A stretch of DNA of 59,303 nt from a virus, in IMG/VR virus record IMGVR_UViG_3300008266_000155, positions 1 to 59,303 of that record; one strand, given 5' to 3'. The position numbers were made by a program, and so were the translations under genes. A model generated the notes under the pieces. It made no database searches. It had not been told where the DNA came from and saw nothing but the letters and a program-made list of their open reading frames with translations. Below, in pieces: positions 1-8,434 of this stretch (the first letter of the stretch is position 1; the number at the start of each line of letters is the position of its first letter).

Positions 1-142
1 CGACGAGGACGCTGTTCGTCGCGCCGAGGTCAAGCTCAAGGCGCAGAAGCTGCGCGACGCGCCGTCCGATCCTCGCATCGACGCTGCCGGCAATGCGACC
101 GATCTGCTCGCGGCCGTCGACGCCATCATCGCCGAGTTCTGA
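1..142 (+). CDS. Tail fibre assembly chaperone-like protein, C-terminal part (continues from 59074)
   Basis: The frame is open from base 2 and stops with TGA at 140-142, giving 47 codons. It is charged and helical, with an alternating Arg/Lys/Asp pattern and a C-terminal leucine-rich helix. Joined to the open frame at the right edge of the window it makes one uninterrupted protein of about 124 residues. It sits between the fibre-tip genes and the tailspike, where tail fibre chaperones are usual, and the composition fits that class. The chaperone call is inference; the continuity across the ends is seen directly. Confidence 0.6.
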   Translation, partial: DEDAVRRAEVKLKAQKLRDAPSDPRIDAAGNATDLLAAVDAIIAEF

Positions 143-154
143 GGAACCGCCCAC

Positions 155-2035
155 ATGCCCGTCACCCGCATCGACGCTTTCGACATCTGGCAGCCCGGCT
201 ATGGCGGGGCGTCGGTGCGGATCGTGCGCGCCAACACGAACACGCTCGCTGACGTTTTCTTGGACGAAGATCTGACCGATGTGGCGGCCAATCCGCAAAC
301 GCTGCTGACGCGCAACCTCGATGACATCGAGTACGGGAAATGGGCGGCCTCGCTCTACACCGAGCAGGCTTACCAGCTTGTCATCGACAGCGTGGACCAG
401 ACCGGAATCCAGCGGCCCGGGCTCAACACCCTCACCAGCGAAAACGTCAGCCTGTCGGTGTCCACGGTCGACGGCGGGACGGAGCTGTTCACCCTGGCAG
501 AGCGATTCGCGCGCCTGATCGACGTGCAGGACTATGGCGAGTTCCTGCCGGTCGGCTCGGTTGGCGCATCGGCCGCGACCAACACGGCCAGTCTGCAGGC
601 CGCCACCGGCGCCGCAGCAGCCGACGGCGCAGGCTATGTGCGGATCCCGGCCGGCACCTACACGCTCAACGCTTTCACCCTGCCGGCCGGCGTCAAGCTG
701 CTGGGCGTGGGCGAGGGCGTCACCATCCTGCAGAGCACCACCGCGGGCGTCTTCGTCTCGCTGGGCGGCCCGCGCTGCGGCTTCGTCGACATGACGCTGG
801 ACGGCGTGTCGCTGGTCAATCTGTCGATCGGCGTCTACGGCGTTGCGATCGACGACACCGTCTTCGAGCGCTGCAAGATCAAGCGGTTTCAGACCGGGCT
901 GCGGCTTCGCGGCGGCCAGCGCAACGACTGGCAGACGTTCAGCATCGAGCAGTGCGTCACCGGCGCGGATCTGCTGGGCGATCTCGACGCCGGCAACACC
1001 GGCCTGGGCGAGCCGTTTGCTGGCAACCGCTGGTCGGGCGGCGTGATCTCGCTCTGCACCACCACCGGCATCAACCTCGAATACGTCGACCGGGCGGTGC
1101 GCGACAACACGCTCGACAGCCTGACCTTTGACAGCAACACCGGGACCGCGCTGCGCGGGCGCGGCAACCGCGATACCGTGCTGCGCAATCCCATCTGGAC
1201 CGGGAACACGATCAACCTCGATCTGGACGACGACACGCCCGCCGACGACGACAGCACCGTGATCGGCTTCCATGCCAACGGCGGCAGCATGGTCGGCGGC
1301 GAGATCGAGCTGCGCGGCCGGCTTGAAGACATCATCTTCGAAGGCATCAATTTCAGCGATGTCGACATCACGCTGACCGCGCCGCAGAACAACGTGCTGG
1401 CACTCGACTGTCAGGAGGACGGGCTTGTTACGCTGGCCGGCATCACGACGGCCTGGCTGCGAAAGAAGACCACGAACCAAGGTGTGTCGAGCGGGCTGAC
1501 CACCGGCAACGCTGCGACAAAGGCATGGTCGATCTCGCTCGATAGCGGGCAGCGCGTCTATCTTGAGGCCAAGGTAGCCGGGCGCCAGCGCAACGGCACC
1601 AACACCGGCTTTTACCACATTGCCGTCTCGGCCGGCCGGCCCGGCGCAACGCTGGCATATGACTCGCAGACCGCCAACTTCACGGTCGGCAACATCCTCA
1701 CCGGCGGCACGTCGGGCGCGAGCGGTCGCATCGTGGCCGACTCGGACTCCGGCACGACAGGCTCGCTCACGCTGCAGGACGTCATCGGCACCTTCCTCGA
1801 TAACGAAGCGATTACCGATGGCGCGACAGGCGCGGCCGTGGCCAACGGGACGCAGAGCACATCGAACGCTGCGCTTGTCGGCTCGGTCACGGCAATCCGC
1901 GCCGCGCAAGAAACCGATGCCGGCTGGGATGCGACCTTTGTCGCTAACGGTCCCGAGATCGAGCTGCGCGTGACTGGCGCCAGCTCGCAGACCGTCGAAT
2001 GGAATTGCGATGTCGGAGTGACCAGCATTGGCTGA
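155..2035 (+). CDS. Tailspike, parallel beta-helix type
   Basis: 626 residues. The first 115 or so look like a particle-binding head. Residues about 150-420 show the glycine/asparagine-rich repeats of a right-handed parallel beta-helix, including a segment around residues 165-190 typical of pectate-lyase-like spikes (probable PF12708 type). The C-terminal 200 residues are Gly/Thr/Ser-rich and may trimerise or bind receptor. Such spikes bind and often cleave host surface polysaccharide. No catalytic residues can be assigned by eye. It follows the chaperone by 12 bases and overlaps the next gene by 8. Confidence 0.75.
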   Translation: MPVTRIDAFDIWQPGYGGASVRIVRANTNTLADVFLDEDLTDVAANPQTLLTRNLDDIEYGKWAASLYTEQAYQLVIDSVDQTGIQRPGLNTLTSENVSLSVSTVDGGTELFTLAERFARLIDVQDYGEFLPVGSVGASAATNTASLQAATGAAAADGAGYVRIPAGTYTLNAFTLPAGVKLLGVGEGVTILQSTTAGVFVSLGGPRCGFVDMTLDGVSLVNLSIGVYGVAIDDTVFERCKIKRFQTGLRLRGGQRNDWQTFSIEQCVTGADLLGDLDAGNTGLGEPFAGNRWSGGVISLCTTTGINLEYVDRAVRDNTLDSLTFDSNTGTALRGRGNRDTVLRNPIWTGNTINLDLDDDTPADDDSTVIGFHANGGSMVGGEIELRGRLEDIIFEGINFSDVDITLTAPQNNVLALDCQEDGLVTLAGITTAWLRKKTTNQGVSSGLTTGNAATKAWSISLDSGQRVYLEAKVAGRQRNGTNTGFYHIAVSAGRPGATLAYDSQTANFTVGNILTGGTSGASGRIVADSDSGTTGSLTLQDVIGTFLDNEAITDGATGAAVANGTQSTSNAALVGSVTAIRAAQETDAGWDATFVANGPEIELRVTGASSQTVEWNCDVGVTSIG

Positions 2036-3446
2036 GCAGTGGACCAAGCTGCCGCTCGACCGTGAGCTGTTCCGCAACCTCGATGAGGATGCGGTCACCG
2101 GCTATCAGGTGGCGATCGAGAACGGGTTCATCAACGAGCTAGGCGGCCACACCCGCTTCCCGGGCCTGCGGGATTTCTGCAGCCTGGCCGACAACGGCCG
2201 CGTCTATCTACACGAGCTGAACGGCGACATGATTGCTGCCACCAGCAAGGGGCGCGTCTACCGGATCAACCGCAGCGGCGACGTGACCGACGTCACAGGC
2301 ACGGCCGTCAGCGGCGGGCGCCGCGTCATTTTCCAGCTCACCGACACCGAGCTGCTGATGGCCGCCGGCAGCCAGATCATCCGGCTGCGCAACGAGAAGA
2401 CCGAGGTGCTGTCCGAGAACGCGCCGCTTGCCAGCCATGTCGCGTGGATCGACGGCTACACGATCGCGCCCGAGCTGAATTCCGGGCAGTTCCTCTATTC
2501 GAGCCCGAACGCGCCGGACCAGTGGGATCCGCTGAACGTTCAGCTTGTCGACGGCAACCCCGACCCGATCACGACCACGATCGTCACGCCGTTCCGCGAG
2601 ATCATGCTGGGCGGCGCAAAATCGATCGAGCAGTTCGAGCGCGTGCAGAGCGGCGATAACCCGTTCTTTCGGCGATGGGCCATCGGCGACGGCGTGGCGG
2701 CGCCCTACTGCCTCGTCTTTGCCGACAACGCCATCTGGCTCATCAACGCGCAATACGAGTTTGTCCGCAGCTCCGGCCAGATCTCCGAGGCAAAATCCTC
2801 GTCGATCGGCCGCATGCTCGAACAGATCACGGATTGGCGCGACGCATGGATCGGCGGCTACCCCGACAAGCCGCTGAACATCCTGGGCCAGAAATTCATC
2901 GTGCTGCAGGCGCCGTATGCCATCAACGCCTATGGCACTGAGGGCATCACGCTCCTCTACGACTACAAGGCGAACAAATGGTCCGAGCTGTTCGACTTCA
3001 ATGCGGATGACGGCACCCCGACGCGCTGGCGCGGCTGGTCGCATTGGCAGATCTGGAACCGCTACTTCGTCGGCGGCGAGGGCAAGATCTACGAGATCAC
3101 GCTCGACCAGTACCGGCAGGGCACGGACATCCAGCGCTGGCTGGTCAGGACCGGGCACACCACCCAGGGCGACAGCGTGCAGGTGAGCGGCTTCCGGCTG
3201 CAGATCGGTCGCGGGCGCGGCACCAACACCTTCGAGGGCGAGATCGGCGTGCGCTGCAGTCGAGACGGCAACCCGTTCGGCCCGTGGAAGCGCAAGGGCA
3301 TGGGCAAGGCAGGGCAGCGCAAGCCATTCATCGAGTTTGGCCAGTTCGGCAACGGCAACGATTTTCAGTTCGAGATCAGCGTGACGGACAATGTCCCCGT
3401 CGACCTGATTCGGGCCGAGATCCAGACCGTGCCATTGGGGCATTAA
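2028..3446 (+). CDS. Packaged DNA stabilisation protein, P22 gp10-like
   Basis: 472 residues, close to the length of P22 gp10, the tail accessory protein that plugs the portal after packaging. The sequence is rich in Trp, Gly and beta-strand patterns (for example WDPLNVQLVDGNPDPI around residues 165-180, and FFRRWAIGDG), as in the Phage_stabilise family (PF11134), which fits its place after the spike. The start overlaps the end of the tailspike gene, implying coupled translation. Family assignment is from pattern recognition and should be checked by profile search. Confidence 0.7.
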   Translation: MAEQWTKLPLDRELFRNLDEDAVTGYQVAIENGFINELGGHTRFPGLRDFCSLADNGRVYLHELNGDMIAATSKGRVYRINRSGDVTDVTGTAVSGGRRVIFQLTDTELLMAAGSQIIRLRNEKTEVLSENAPLASHVAWIDGYTIAPELNSGQFLYSSPNAPDQWDPLNVQLVDGNPDPITTTIVTPFREIMLGGAKSIEQFERVQSGDNPFFRRWAIGDGVAAPYCLVFADNAIWLINAQYEFVRSSGQISEAKSSSIGRMLEQITDWRDAWIGGYPDKPLNILGQKFIVLQAPYAINAYGTEGITLLYDYKANKWSELFDFNADDGTPTRWRGWSHWQIWNRYFVGGEGKIYEITLDQYRQGTDIQRWLVRTGHTTQGDSVQVSGFRLQIGRGRGTNTFEGEIGVRCSRDGNPFGPWKRKGMGKAGQRKPFIEFGQFGNGNDFQFEISVTDNVPVDLIRAEIQTVPLGH

Positions 3447-3449
3447 TCG

Positions 3450-4010
3450 ATGGCCGACCTTGATGCCAATGGCGATTTCGTCGCCCGCTCTGCCAGCCGG
3501 ATCCCGCCGCAGCCGCCGCGAATCACCGGCCAGTATGAGCAGGACAGCATCAGGCTCCGCGATTGGACGGCGTCGTTCTACGAGGTGGCTGTCGTCGAAT
3601 CCGGCTTGCTGGATCCCAGCTATCAGGAGACGGTCGGGCTCATCAGCTTCACGAGCCTGCCGGACCCCGTGCAGACGACCATCGCGCGGGCGCAGAAGAC
3701 CGCCAACCTCGCCTGGGAAGCGCTCGAACAATACAAGGTCGACAGCGACGTTGCGGCGGTCCGCAGTGGCTCCTTCGTCATCGCCGACACCGCGGACACC
3801 GCGTCCGTCGATCTAGACCCGGAGCTGTCGAACGCCAATTACAACATCGTCGTCTCAGCCGTTGACCGGGCCGGCGGGCCGCTGATCGACAGCTTCACCG
3901 TCGTGGGCGTGACTAAGGGCGTCGCGAATTTTGTGGTAGAAGTCTTTGCCGCGCCGGGCGCAGGCAAATCGGTGACGTTCAACTGGATGCTCCAACCCGT
4001 CGAGGACTGA
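3450..4010 (+). CDS. Putative virion protein, unknown function
   Basis: 186 residues, starting 3 bases after the gp10-like gene. The N-terminal third is polar with proline pairs. The middle holds an Ala/Glu-rich helix around residues 70-100. The C-terminal half alternates Val/Ile in beta strands and resembles an immunoglobulin-like fold. There are no cysteines or recognisable catalytic motifs. Its place in the tail/ejection block suggests a minor structural role, but the function is not recognised. Confidence 0.65.
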   Translation: MADLDANGDFVARSASRIPPQPPRITGQYEQDSIRLRDWTASFYEVAVVESGLLDPSYQETVGLISFTSLPDPVQTTIARAQKTANLAWEALEQYKVDSDVAAVRSGSFVIADTADTASVDLDPELSNANYNIVVSAVDRAGGPLIDSFTVVGVTKGVANFVVEVFAAPGAGKSVTFNWMLQPVED

Positions 4011-4013
4011 GAC

Positions 4014-4883
4014 ATGGCACTGCAGCGCAACCCGAACGAAGACCTTGGCGCTCCTCGTCAGGCAGAGTCCTACGGGCTCTCGTCCGCGCGAAGCTCCGGC
4101 ATCAAGACGCCCAACTTTGTCGGCGGCGAGATCGACGAGGCAACGGGCAATCTCATCAAAGGCGCGAAGGTCACGGCGAAGGCTGGCGCCAAACCGACGA
4201 CCCCGCCGCCGCCGCCGCCGCCGCCCGCGCCGGCCCAGCCCGTCTCTCAGCTCGCCGATGTCGCCCCGCCGCCGCCGGTCTATACGCCGCCGCCCGCCGC
4301 GCCGCCGCCCGTCTACACGCCGCCGCCCGCGCCTGAGCCGGCTCCCGCTCCGGAGCCCCAGGTATTCTACCGCAACGACAAGAAGAACGTGTGGGAGATG
4401 GCCGGCATCTGCTACGCGACCGGCACGCCGATCGTCATGGAAGATGGCACGATCAAGCCGGTTCAGGATCTACGCTACGGCGACCGGATCATGCTCGGCG
4501 GGCTGGTGCTCGGTCATGGCGTCGTGATGGCCACCGATCTGCGTGAATACAAGGGCGTGCGCGTCACGCCGAGCCATGCGGTCTTCGAGGACGGCCGCTT
4601 CGTCCGCGTCGGCTCGTCGATCCTCAACCGCCAGGCGGAGGAGCGCCACGGGTTCGTGCACCCGATCGTGTCCGAGAACCATCTGATGATGACGCCGACG
4701 CACATCTCGGCCGACTTCTCGGAGGTCGACGGCGGCGAGGTGCTGACCCATGCGCAGCGGCTCGAGGCGCTGAACGCTGACGTCGACCGGCTCGAGGAGC
4801 TGGCCGAGACGGAGGCTGCCTACTATCGCTGCAAGCCCGCCGCGATGGCCGACGCCCCGGCCGAGGAGCTGGAACCGGCGTGA
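4014..4883 (+). CDS. Virion-block protein with polyproline linker and Hint (intein-like) domain
   Basis: 289 residues. Residues 62-115 are a polyproline linker with repeated YTPPPA units. From Cys133 the sequence follows the Hint/intein fold: block A around CYATGTPIVMEDG with a GD pair at 156-157, then block B TPSH at 185-188, then ENH at 221-223. Hint domains catalyse N-S acyl shift and self-cleavage next to the leading Cys. The classical C-terminal His-Asn plus extein is not evident, so cleavage without splicing is more likely than splicing. The tail after residue 240 is Glu/Ala-rich and helical. It overlaps the next gene by 4 bases (ATGA type). Confidence 0.7.
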   Translation: MALQRNPNEDLGAPRQAESYGLSSARSSGIKTPNFVGGEIDEATGNLIKGAKVTAKAGAKPTTPPPPPPPPAPAQPVSQLADVAPPPPVYTPPPAAPPPVYTPPPAPEPAPAPEPQVFYRNDKKNVWEMAGICYATGTPIVMEDGTIKPVQDLRYGDRIMLGGLVLGHGVVMATDLREYKGVRVTPSHAVFEDGRFVRVGSSILNRQAEERHGFVHPIVSENHLMMTPTHISADFSEVDGGEVLTHAQRLEALNADVDRLEELAETEAAYYRCKPAAMADAPAEELEPA

Positions 4884-5314
4884 ACAGGCTGCGCGATTAC
4901 GATGCCGAGCGCGATTACGCCACCATCCGCGATTGGTGGCTCGCAAACGGCATGGACGCGCCGCCGGCCTATGTGCTGCCGCCGACAGGCGCGGTGATCG
5001 AGAATGAGGCTGGGCGCCTGATGGCGGCCAGCTTTGTCTACCTCAACAACTCGGCCATGGCTTATGTGGCGTTCACCTCCTGCGATCCGACAATGTCTCC
5101 GCGCGAGACATTCCATTCCGCAGAGGTCGCAATGAAGGCCGCGATCGAGATTGGCAGGCGTCACGTCGGCGCTCGCGGTGTGATATGGACATGCAGTCAC
5201 CTTCCATCCATGCACAGGATGGCGGTGAAGCGATGCGGGTTCACTGATACCGGGCCGGCGGCTACCGGCCAGATCCAGATCGGCGGCGAGTTTTCGACCG
5301 ATTGCATGAGCTGA
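4880..5314 (+). CDS. GNAT-like acetyltransferase-fold protein
   Basis: 144 residues. The opening (RDYDAERDYATIRDWW) and later segments (a beta strand around residues 45-65, an Ala-rich helix around 85-100, and HRMAVKRCGF near 114-123) follow the order of a GCN5-type acetyltransferase. The usual Q/RxxGxG/A coenzyme A loop is not clear. Similar small GNAT-like proteins occur beside ejection proteins in podoviruses. The substrate is unknown. Its start overlaps the Hint gene stop, implying coupling. Confidence 0.55.
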   Translation: MNRLRDYDAERDYATIRDWWLANGMDAPPAYVLPPTGAVIENEAGRLMAASFVYLNNSAMAYVAFTSCDPTMSPRETFHSAEVAMKAAIEIGRRHVGARGVIWTCSHLPSMHRMAVKRCGFTDTGPAATGQIQIGGEFSTDCMS

Positions 5315-5327
5315 GAGGGCGAAGGCC

Positions 5328-5690
5328 ATGGCGATGTACGAGGACTACGAGGACGACGAGGAAGGCATGGGGGGGGCTATGCCGCCTGTGGGAAATGGCT
5401 CGTCCGCTGGCGGCGGCGACATCCGCGGCCTCATCATGCAGCGCGCCGAACAGCTCACCCCCGAGGAGGGCGACATGATCGCGGCCACCTTGGATGCGAG
5501 GACGATTCCGATCTGGAAGAAGCTCCTCCCCGAGATGGCCGATGTGCTGGACATGCTGGAAGCGCAGGAGGCCGAGGGTTCGGCTGGTGGTATCCCTGGC
5601 GCCGACAGCGGGCGCTCAAACTTCGGCGGGCCGCCCGGCATGCGCGCAGGTGGAGCGCCGCAGCTCAAGTCCATGCTGGGTTCTGTCTGA
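5328..5690 (+). CDS. Small acidic protein of the virion block, unknown
   Basis: 120 residues. The first 15 are almost all Asp, Glu and Tyr; a central amphipathic helix (residues about 30-80) and a Gly-rich tail follow. An 8-G run at 5369-5376 lies inside the gene and the frame passes through it intact. No family was recognised. It lies between the GNAT-like gene and an ejection-type protein, so it may be a minor particle or assembly protein. Confidence 0.6.
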   Translation: MAMYEDYEDDEEGMGGAMPPVGNGSSAGGGDIRGLIMQRAEQLTPEEGDMIAATLDARTIPIWKKLLPEMADVLDMLEAQEAEGSAGGIPGADSGRSNFGGPPGMRAGGAPQLKSMLGSV

Positions 5691-5719
5691 TCGAAGCGCT
5701 CGACTAAGGAGCCGTCACC

Positions 5720-6832
5720 ATGATCGCCGCCATCGCCCCCGCCCTTATCTCTGGCGCAACGTCGCTCATCGGCGGCCAGATGGCGCAGAACGCCAACGCC
5801 AAGGCTTCTCGGCTGCAGATGATTGCGCAAGCGCAAGCTGCAGCCGAGCAGAAAGCCTACAACGAGCGCGCAATCGCGGGCTTGGAGCAGGCGCGGCAAG
5901 AAGCCCTTGGCTACTCCGACAAGGCGATCAAAACCTATGACGACTCGGCTGCTTACCAGACCGATGCGATCAATCAGGGCACGGCCGCGCGCGTTGGCGC
6001 GATCAACTATGCCTATGACGAGACGGGCCGCATCATCGACACCGCCACCGGCCAGCAGGTCACGGCGATCGATCAGGGCAACGCCGAGCAGGTGGCCGCG
6101 CTCAACCGGCTGCGCACCGAAAACCAAGGCGGCATGCAGTATTTGCGATCCGTCCTGGCGGATCCGGAATCGCTGACGCCGGACCAGCGCGCCCAGCTCC
6201 AAGACATGCGCCGCAATGTCGGCAACACGATCGTCGCATCGGGCTTCGGCAACTCCGGGCGCAGCGCCGCCGCGCTGTTCAAGAAGACCGAAACGGACTT
6301 CACCAACGACGTCATGGCGCGCAACCGGGCGGCTGCGCTGTCGGCAGCCGGGCTCATGGCATCGACCGACAATAACGCCGGCATGCAGGCGGCCAACGCC
6401 GCGGCCGAGCGCGGTCAGCAGATGGCCGCCATCTACGCGGGCGCGGGCGGCGCCAAAGCCAACCTCGCCAGCAATCGTGGATCGATGCTGTCGAGCGTCT
6501 ACGGCGATCAGGCGCAGCAGGTGGCAGGCATCGCCAACACGCAGGCCGGGCGCGTCGGCGCGGCTCAGACCGGCCAGGGCGCAATCACCACGAACACAGC
6601 GGCGAATGTCGGCAGCATCATTTCCGGTACCGGCAAATCGCAGGCCGATGCTGCGGTCAAGAGCGGCGAGGCCCAGGCATCCGCGACGACGGCCAACGGC
6701 AAGATCTCCGGCCAGACCTTCGGCGAGATCGGCGGGCTCGTGGCTGGCGCGATCAAGGATTACAACCTTGGCCAGAAGAAAGAGGCGATCGACACGCAGG
6801 TGCAGGGCGCTCGCGACAGCAAGTATTCCTGA
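5720..6832 (+). CDS. Putative internal virion / DNA ejection protein
   Basis: 370 residues, very rich in Ala, Gly, Gln and Asn. The N-terminus has a hydrophobic segment (residues 1-20, with GATSLIGG), followed by a long helical region. The middle carries GFGNSGRSAAALFKK, typical of small ejection proteins of P22-like phages. The C-terminus has another Gly/Ala hydrophobic stretch near 325-345. A strong Shine-Dalgarno (AAGGAG) precedes it. Ejection proteins are packaged and leave with DNA to form a periplasmic conduit. The role is inferred from composition and position. Confidence 0.6.
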   Translation: MIAAIAPALISGATSLIGGQMAQNANAKASRLQMIAQAQAAAEQKAYNERAIAGLEQARQEALGYSDKAIKTYDDSAAYQTDAINQGTAARVGAINYAYDETGRIIDTATGQQVTAIDQGNAEQVAALNRLRTENQGGMQYLRSVLADPESLTPDQRAQLQDMRRNVGNTIVASGFGNSGRSAAALFKKTETDFTNDVMARNRAAALSAAGLMASTDNNAGMQAANAAAERGQQMAAIYAGAGGAKANLASNRGSMLSSVYGDQAQQVAGIANTQAGRVGAAQTGQGAITTNTAANVGSIISGTGKSQADAAVKSGEAQASATTANGKISGQTFGEIGGLVAGAIKDYNLGQKKEAIDTQVQGARDSKYS

Positions 6833-6847
6833 TAGGGGACGGCAGAC

Positions 6848-8434
6848 ATGGTCGACTACATCACGTCCAATCCGGCGCTGGATGCCTTCAACGCCGCCAT
6901 GGTGCGGCGCGACAAGGCCAACGCCGACGCCGCCGCGCTCGAAGCGAAGCTGCTGGACAACTCGATTGCGTTCGAGGCCGCGCCGTCGAAGCTGCGCGGC
7001 CTGCGCGCCGATTCCGACATCAAGGTCAGCACCGCCGACGTCGCCAAGGCGACTGTGCCGTATGACATCCAGATCCGGAAAAACACGGCAGACAGCGGCG
7101 GGGTCAACCTCGAAGTCGCGCGCGAAGGGCTCTACGAGACACGGCAGACGCAGGGCGGCCGAATCGGCAGCGCCAACGCCACGAACAACGCGACGATCCA
7201 GACGGCGCCGATCGGCGTGCAGGAGCGCCGCATCGGGCTGAACGAGAAGGCCGCCACGACCGGCAGCCGCATCGGCGCGACGAACGCCGACAATGAGGTC
7301 GCAGTCAGGACCGCGCCCGCGCGCGTCGCAACGGCCAATGCGCAGAGCCGCCTCTCAGGCGTTCAGGCCGAGAAGGGCGAAGTGCAGATGCTCATCGATG
7401 CGCTGAACATGGCGGAGGACGGCCGCGAGGTCGAAGCGCTCGACATCCTTGGCCGCATCCCGAGCATGACGCCGGAAGCCCTCGATCAGTTGAAGCCGAC
7501 CCTGCAGAACCGCGAGCTGCGCGGCGCGATGAAGAAGATCGTCGAGCAGGCGCAGGCGCGGCACCCGGACAACCCGGCGATGCAGGAGAAATACATCCAG
7601 CAGTATTCCGCCGGCATCCAGGCGGATCCGGCCAAGGCGCGCGACCCGTCGTTCAAATACAACGTCCCGGGCGCCCCGCCTGCGTCGACGACGAGCGGGC
7701 TCAACAGCAAGAACACCACGCCGCTCAAGCAGAACGTCCAATATCTGATGTCGGCTGGCATCGCCGCGAACGAGAAGGAGGCGTTCGCGCTGCTGAACGA
7801 GGGCAAGAGCAACACGTCGACTCTGCTGACCCAGCTCTACAACAAGAGCCGCGACACGCTGGTGAAGAACGCGCAGGGCCCGGGCGGGTTCAAGAAACTC
7901 AGCCAGCAGGAAATCGAGGCGATCGACACGCAGGCCGTACAGGCCGCACAGCGCACGTTGAGCGTCATCAAGCAGCGGGCCGGGCAGACCGATGCGAACG
8001 AGCTGGCCGCAGCGCTCGGCGTGCAGAGCGGATCCGCGCCCGCCGCCGCACCGCCTGCAGCCGCCGCGCCTGCGCCCGGGCCCGCCGCTCCGACCGTGCG
8101 CGAGGCGCCGGCCGCGCAGTCGGGCCCGGCCACGAGGGGGTTCCTGTCGAGCGTCGGCGGGTTCCTGTCGGATGCGTGGAACGGCAAGCCGGCCGCGCCC
8201 GCGATGGCGCCGCCGGCCGCCCCCAGCCTCCCGCAGGCGCCAATCCCGCCAAGCATGCCTCCGCTGGCCCCGGAGCTGCAGGGGCAGGCACCGGCTGGCC
8301 CGCCCAAGCTGCAAGGTCGCATGGACGCGGCCACCGCAATCGCCGATGCAAAAGCTGCCATCGCGCGTGGCGCGGATCGCGCGAAGGTGATAGAGCGTTT
8401 GACAGCGATGGGCATCAATCCGCAGGGGCTCTAA
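6848..8434 (+). CDS. Putative internal virion / ejection protein, coiled coil
   Basis: 528 residues. Residues 1-250 are charged and helical with degenerate repeats of an R-I-G-(S/A)-A/T-N-A type unit around residues 100-160. Residues 250-380 form a globular helical part, and 395-490 are an Ala/Pro linker. The last 40 residues are a helix (MDAATAIADAKAAIARGADR). It stops directly against the ATG of the giant polyvalent gene, with no bases between. Length and position fit a second ejection protein, but no catalytic motif is visible. Confidence 0.6.
   Translation: MVDYITSNPALDAFNAAMVRRDKANADAAALEAKLLDNSIAFEAAPSKLRGLRADSDIKVSTADVAKATVPYDIQIRKNTADSGGVNLEVAREGLYETRQTQGGRIGSANATNNATIQTAPIGVQERRIGLNEKAATTGSRIGATNADNEVAVRTAPARVATANAQSRLSGVQAEKGEVQMLIDALNMAEDGREVEALDILGRIPSMTPEALDQLKPTLQNRELRGAMKKIVEQAQARHPDNPAMQEKYIQQYSAGIQADPAKARDPSFKYNVPGAPPASTTSGLNSKNTTPLKQNVQYLMSAGIAANEKEAFALLNEGKSNTSTLLTQLYNKSRDTLVKNAQGPGGFKKLSQQEIEAIDTQAVQAAQRTLSVIKQRAGQTDANELAAALGVQSGSAPAAAPPAAAAPAPGPAAPTVREAPAAQSGPATRGFLSSVGGFLSDAWNGKPAAPAMAPPAAPSLPQAPIPPSMPPLAPELQGQAPAGPPKLQGRMDAATAIADAKAAIARGADRAKVIERLTAMGINPQGL

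Noticed and set aside
5369-5376. Eight-G run as a further frameshift
   Set aside because: The reading frame is intact and sensible on both sides.
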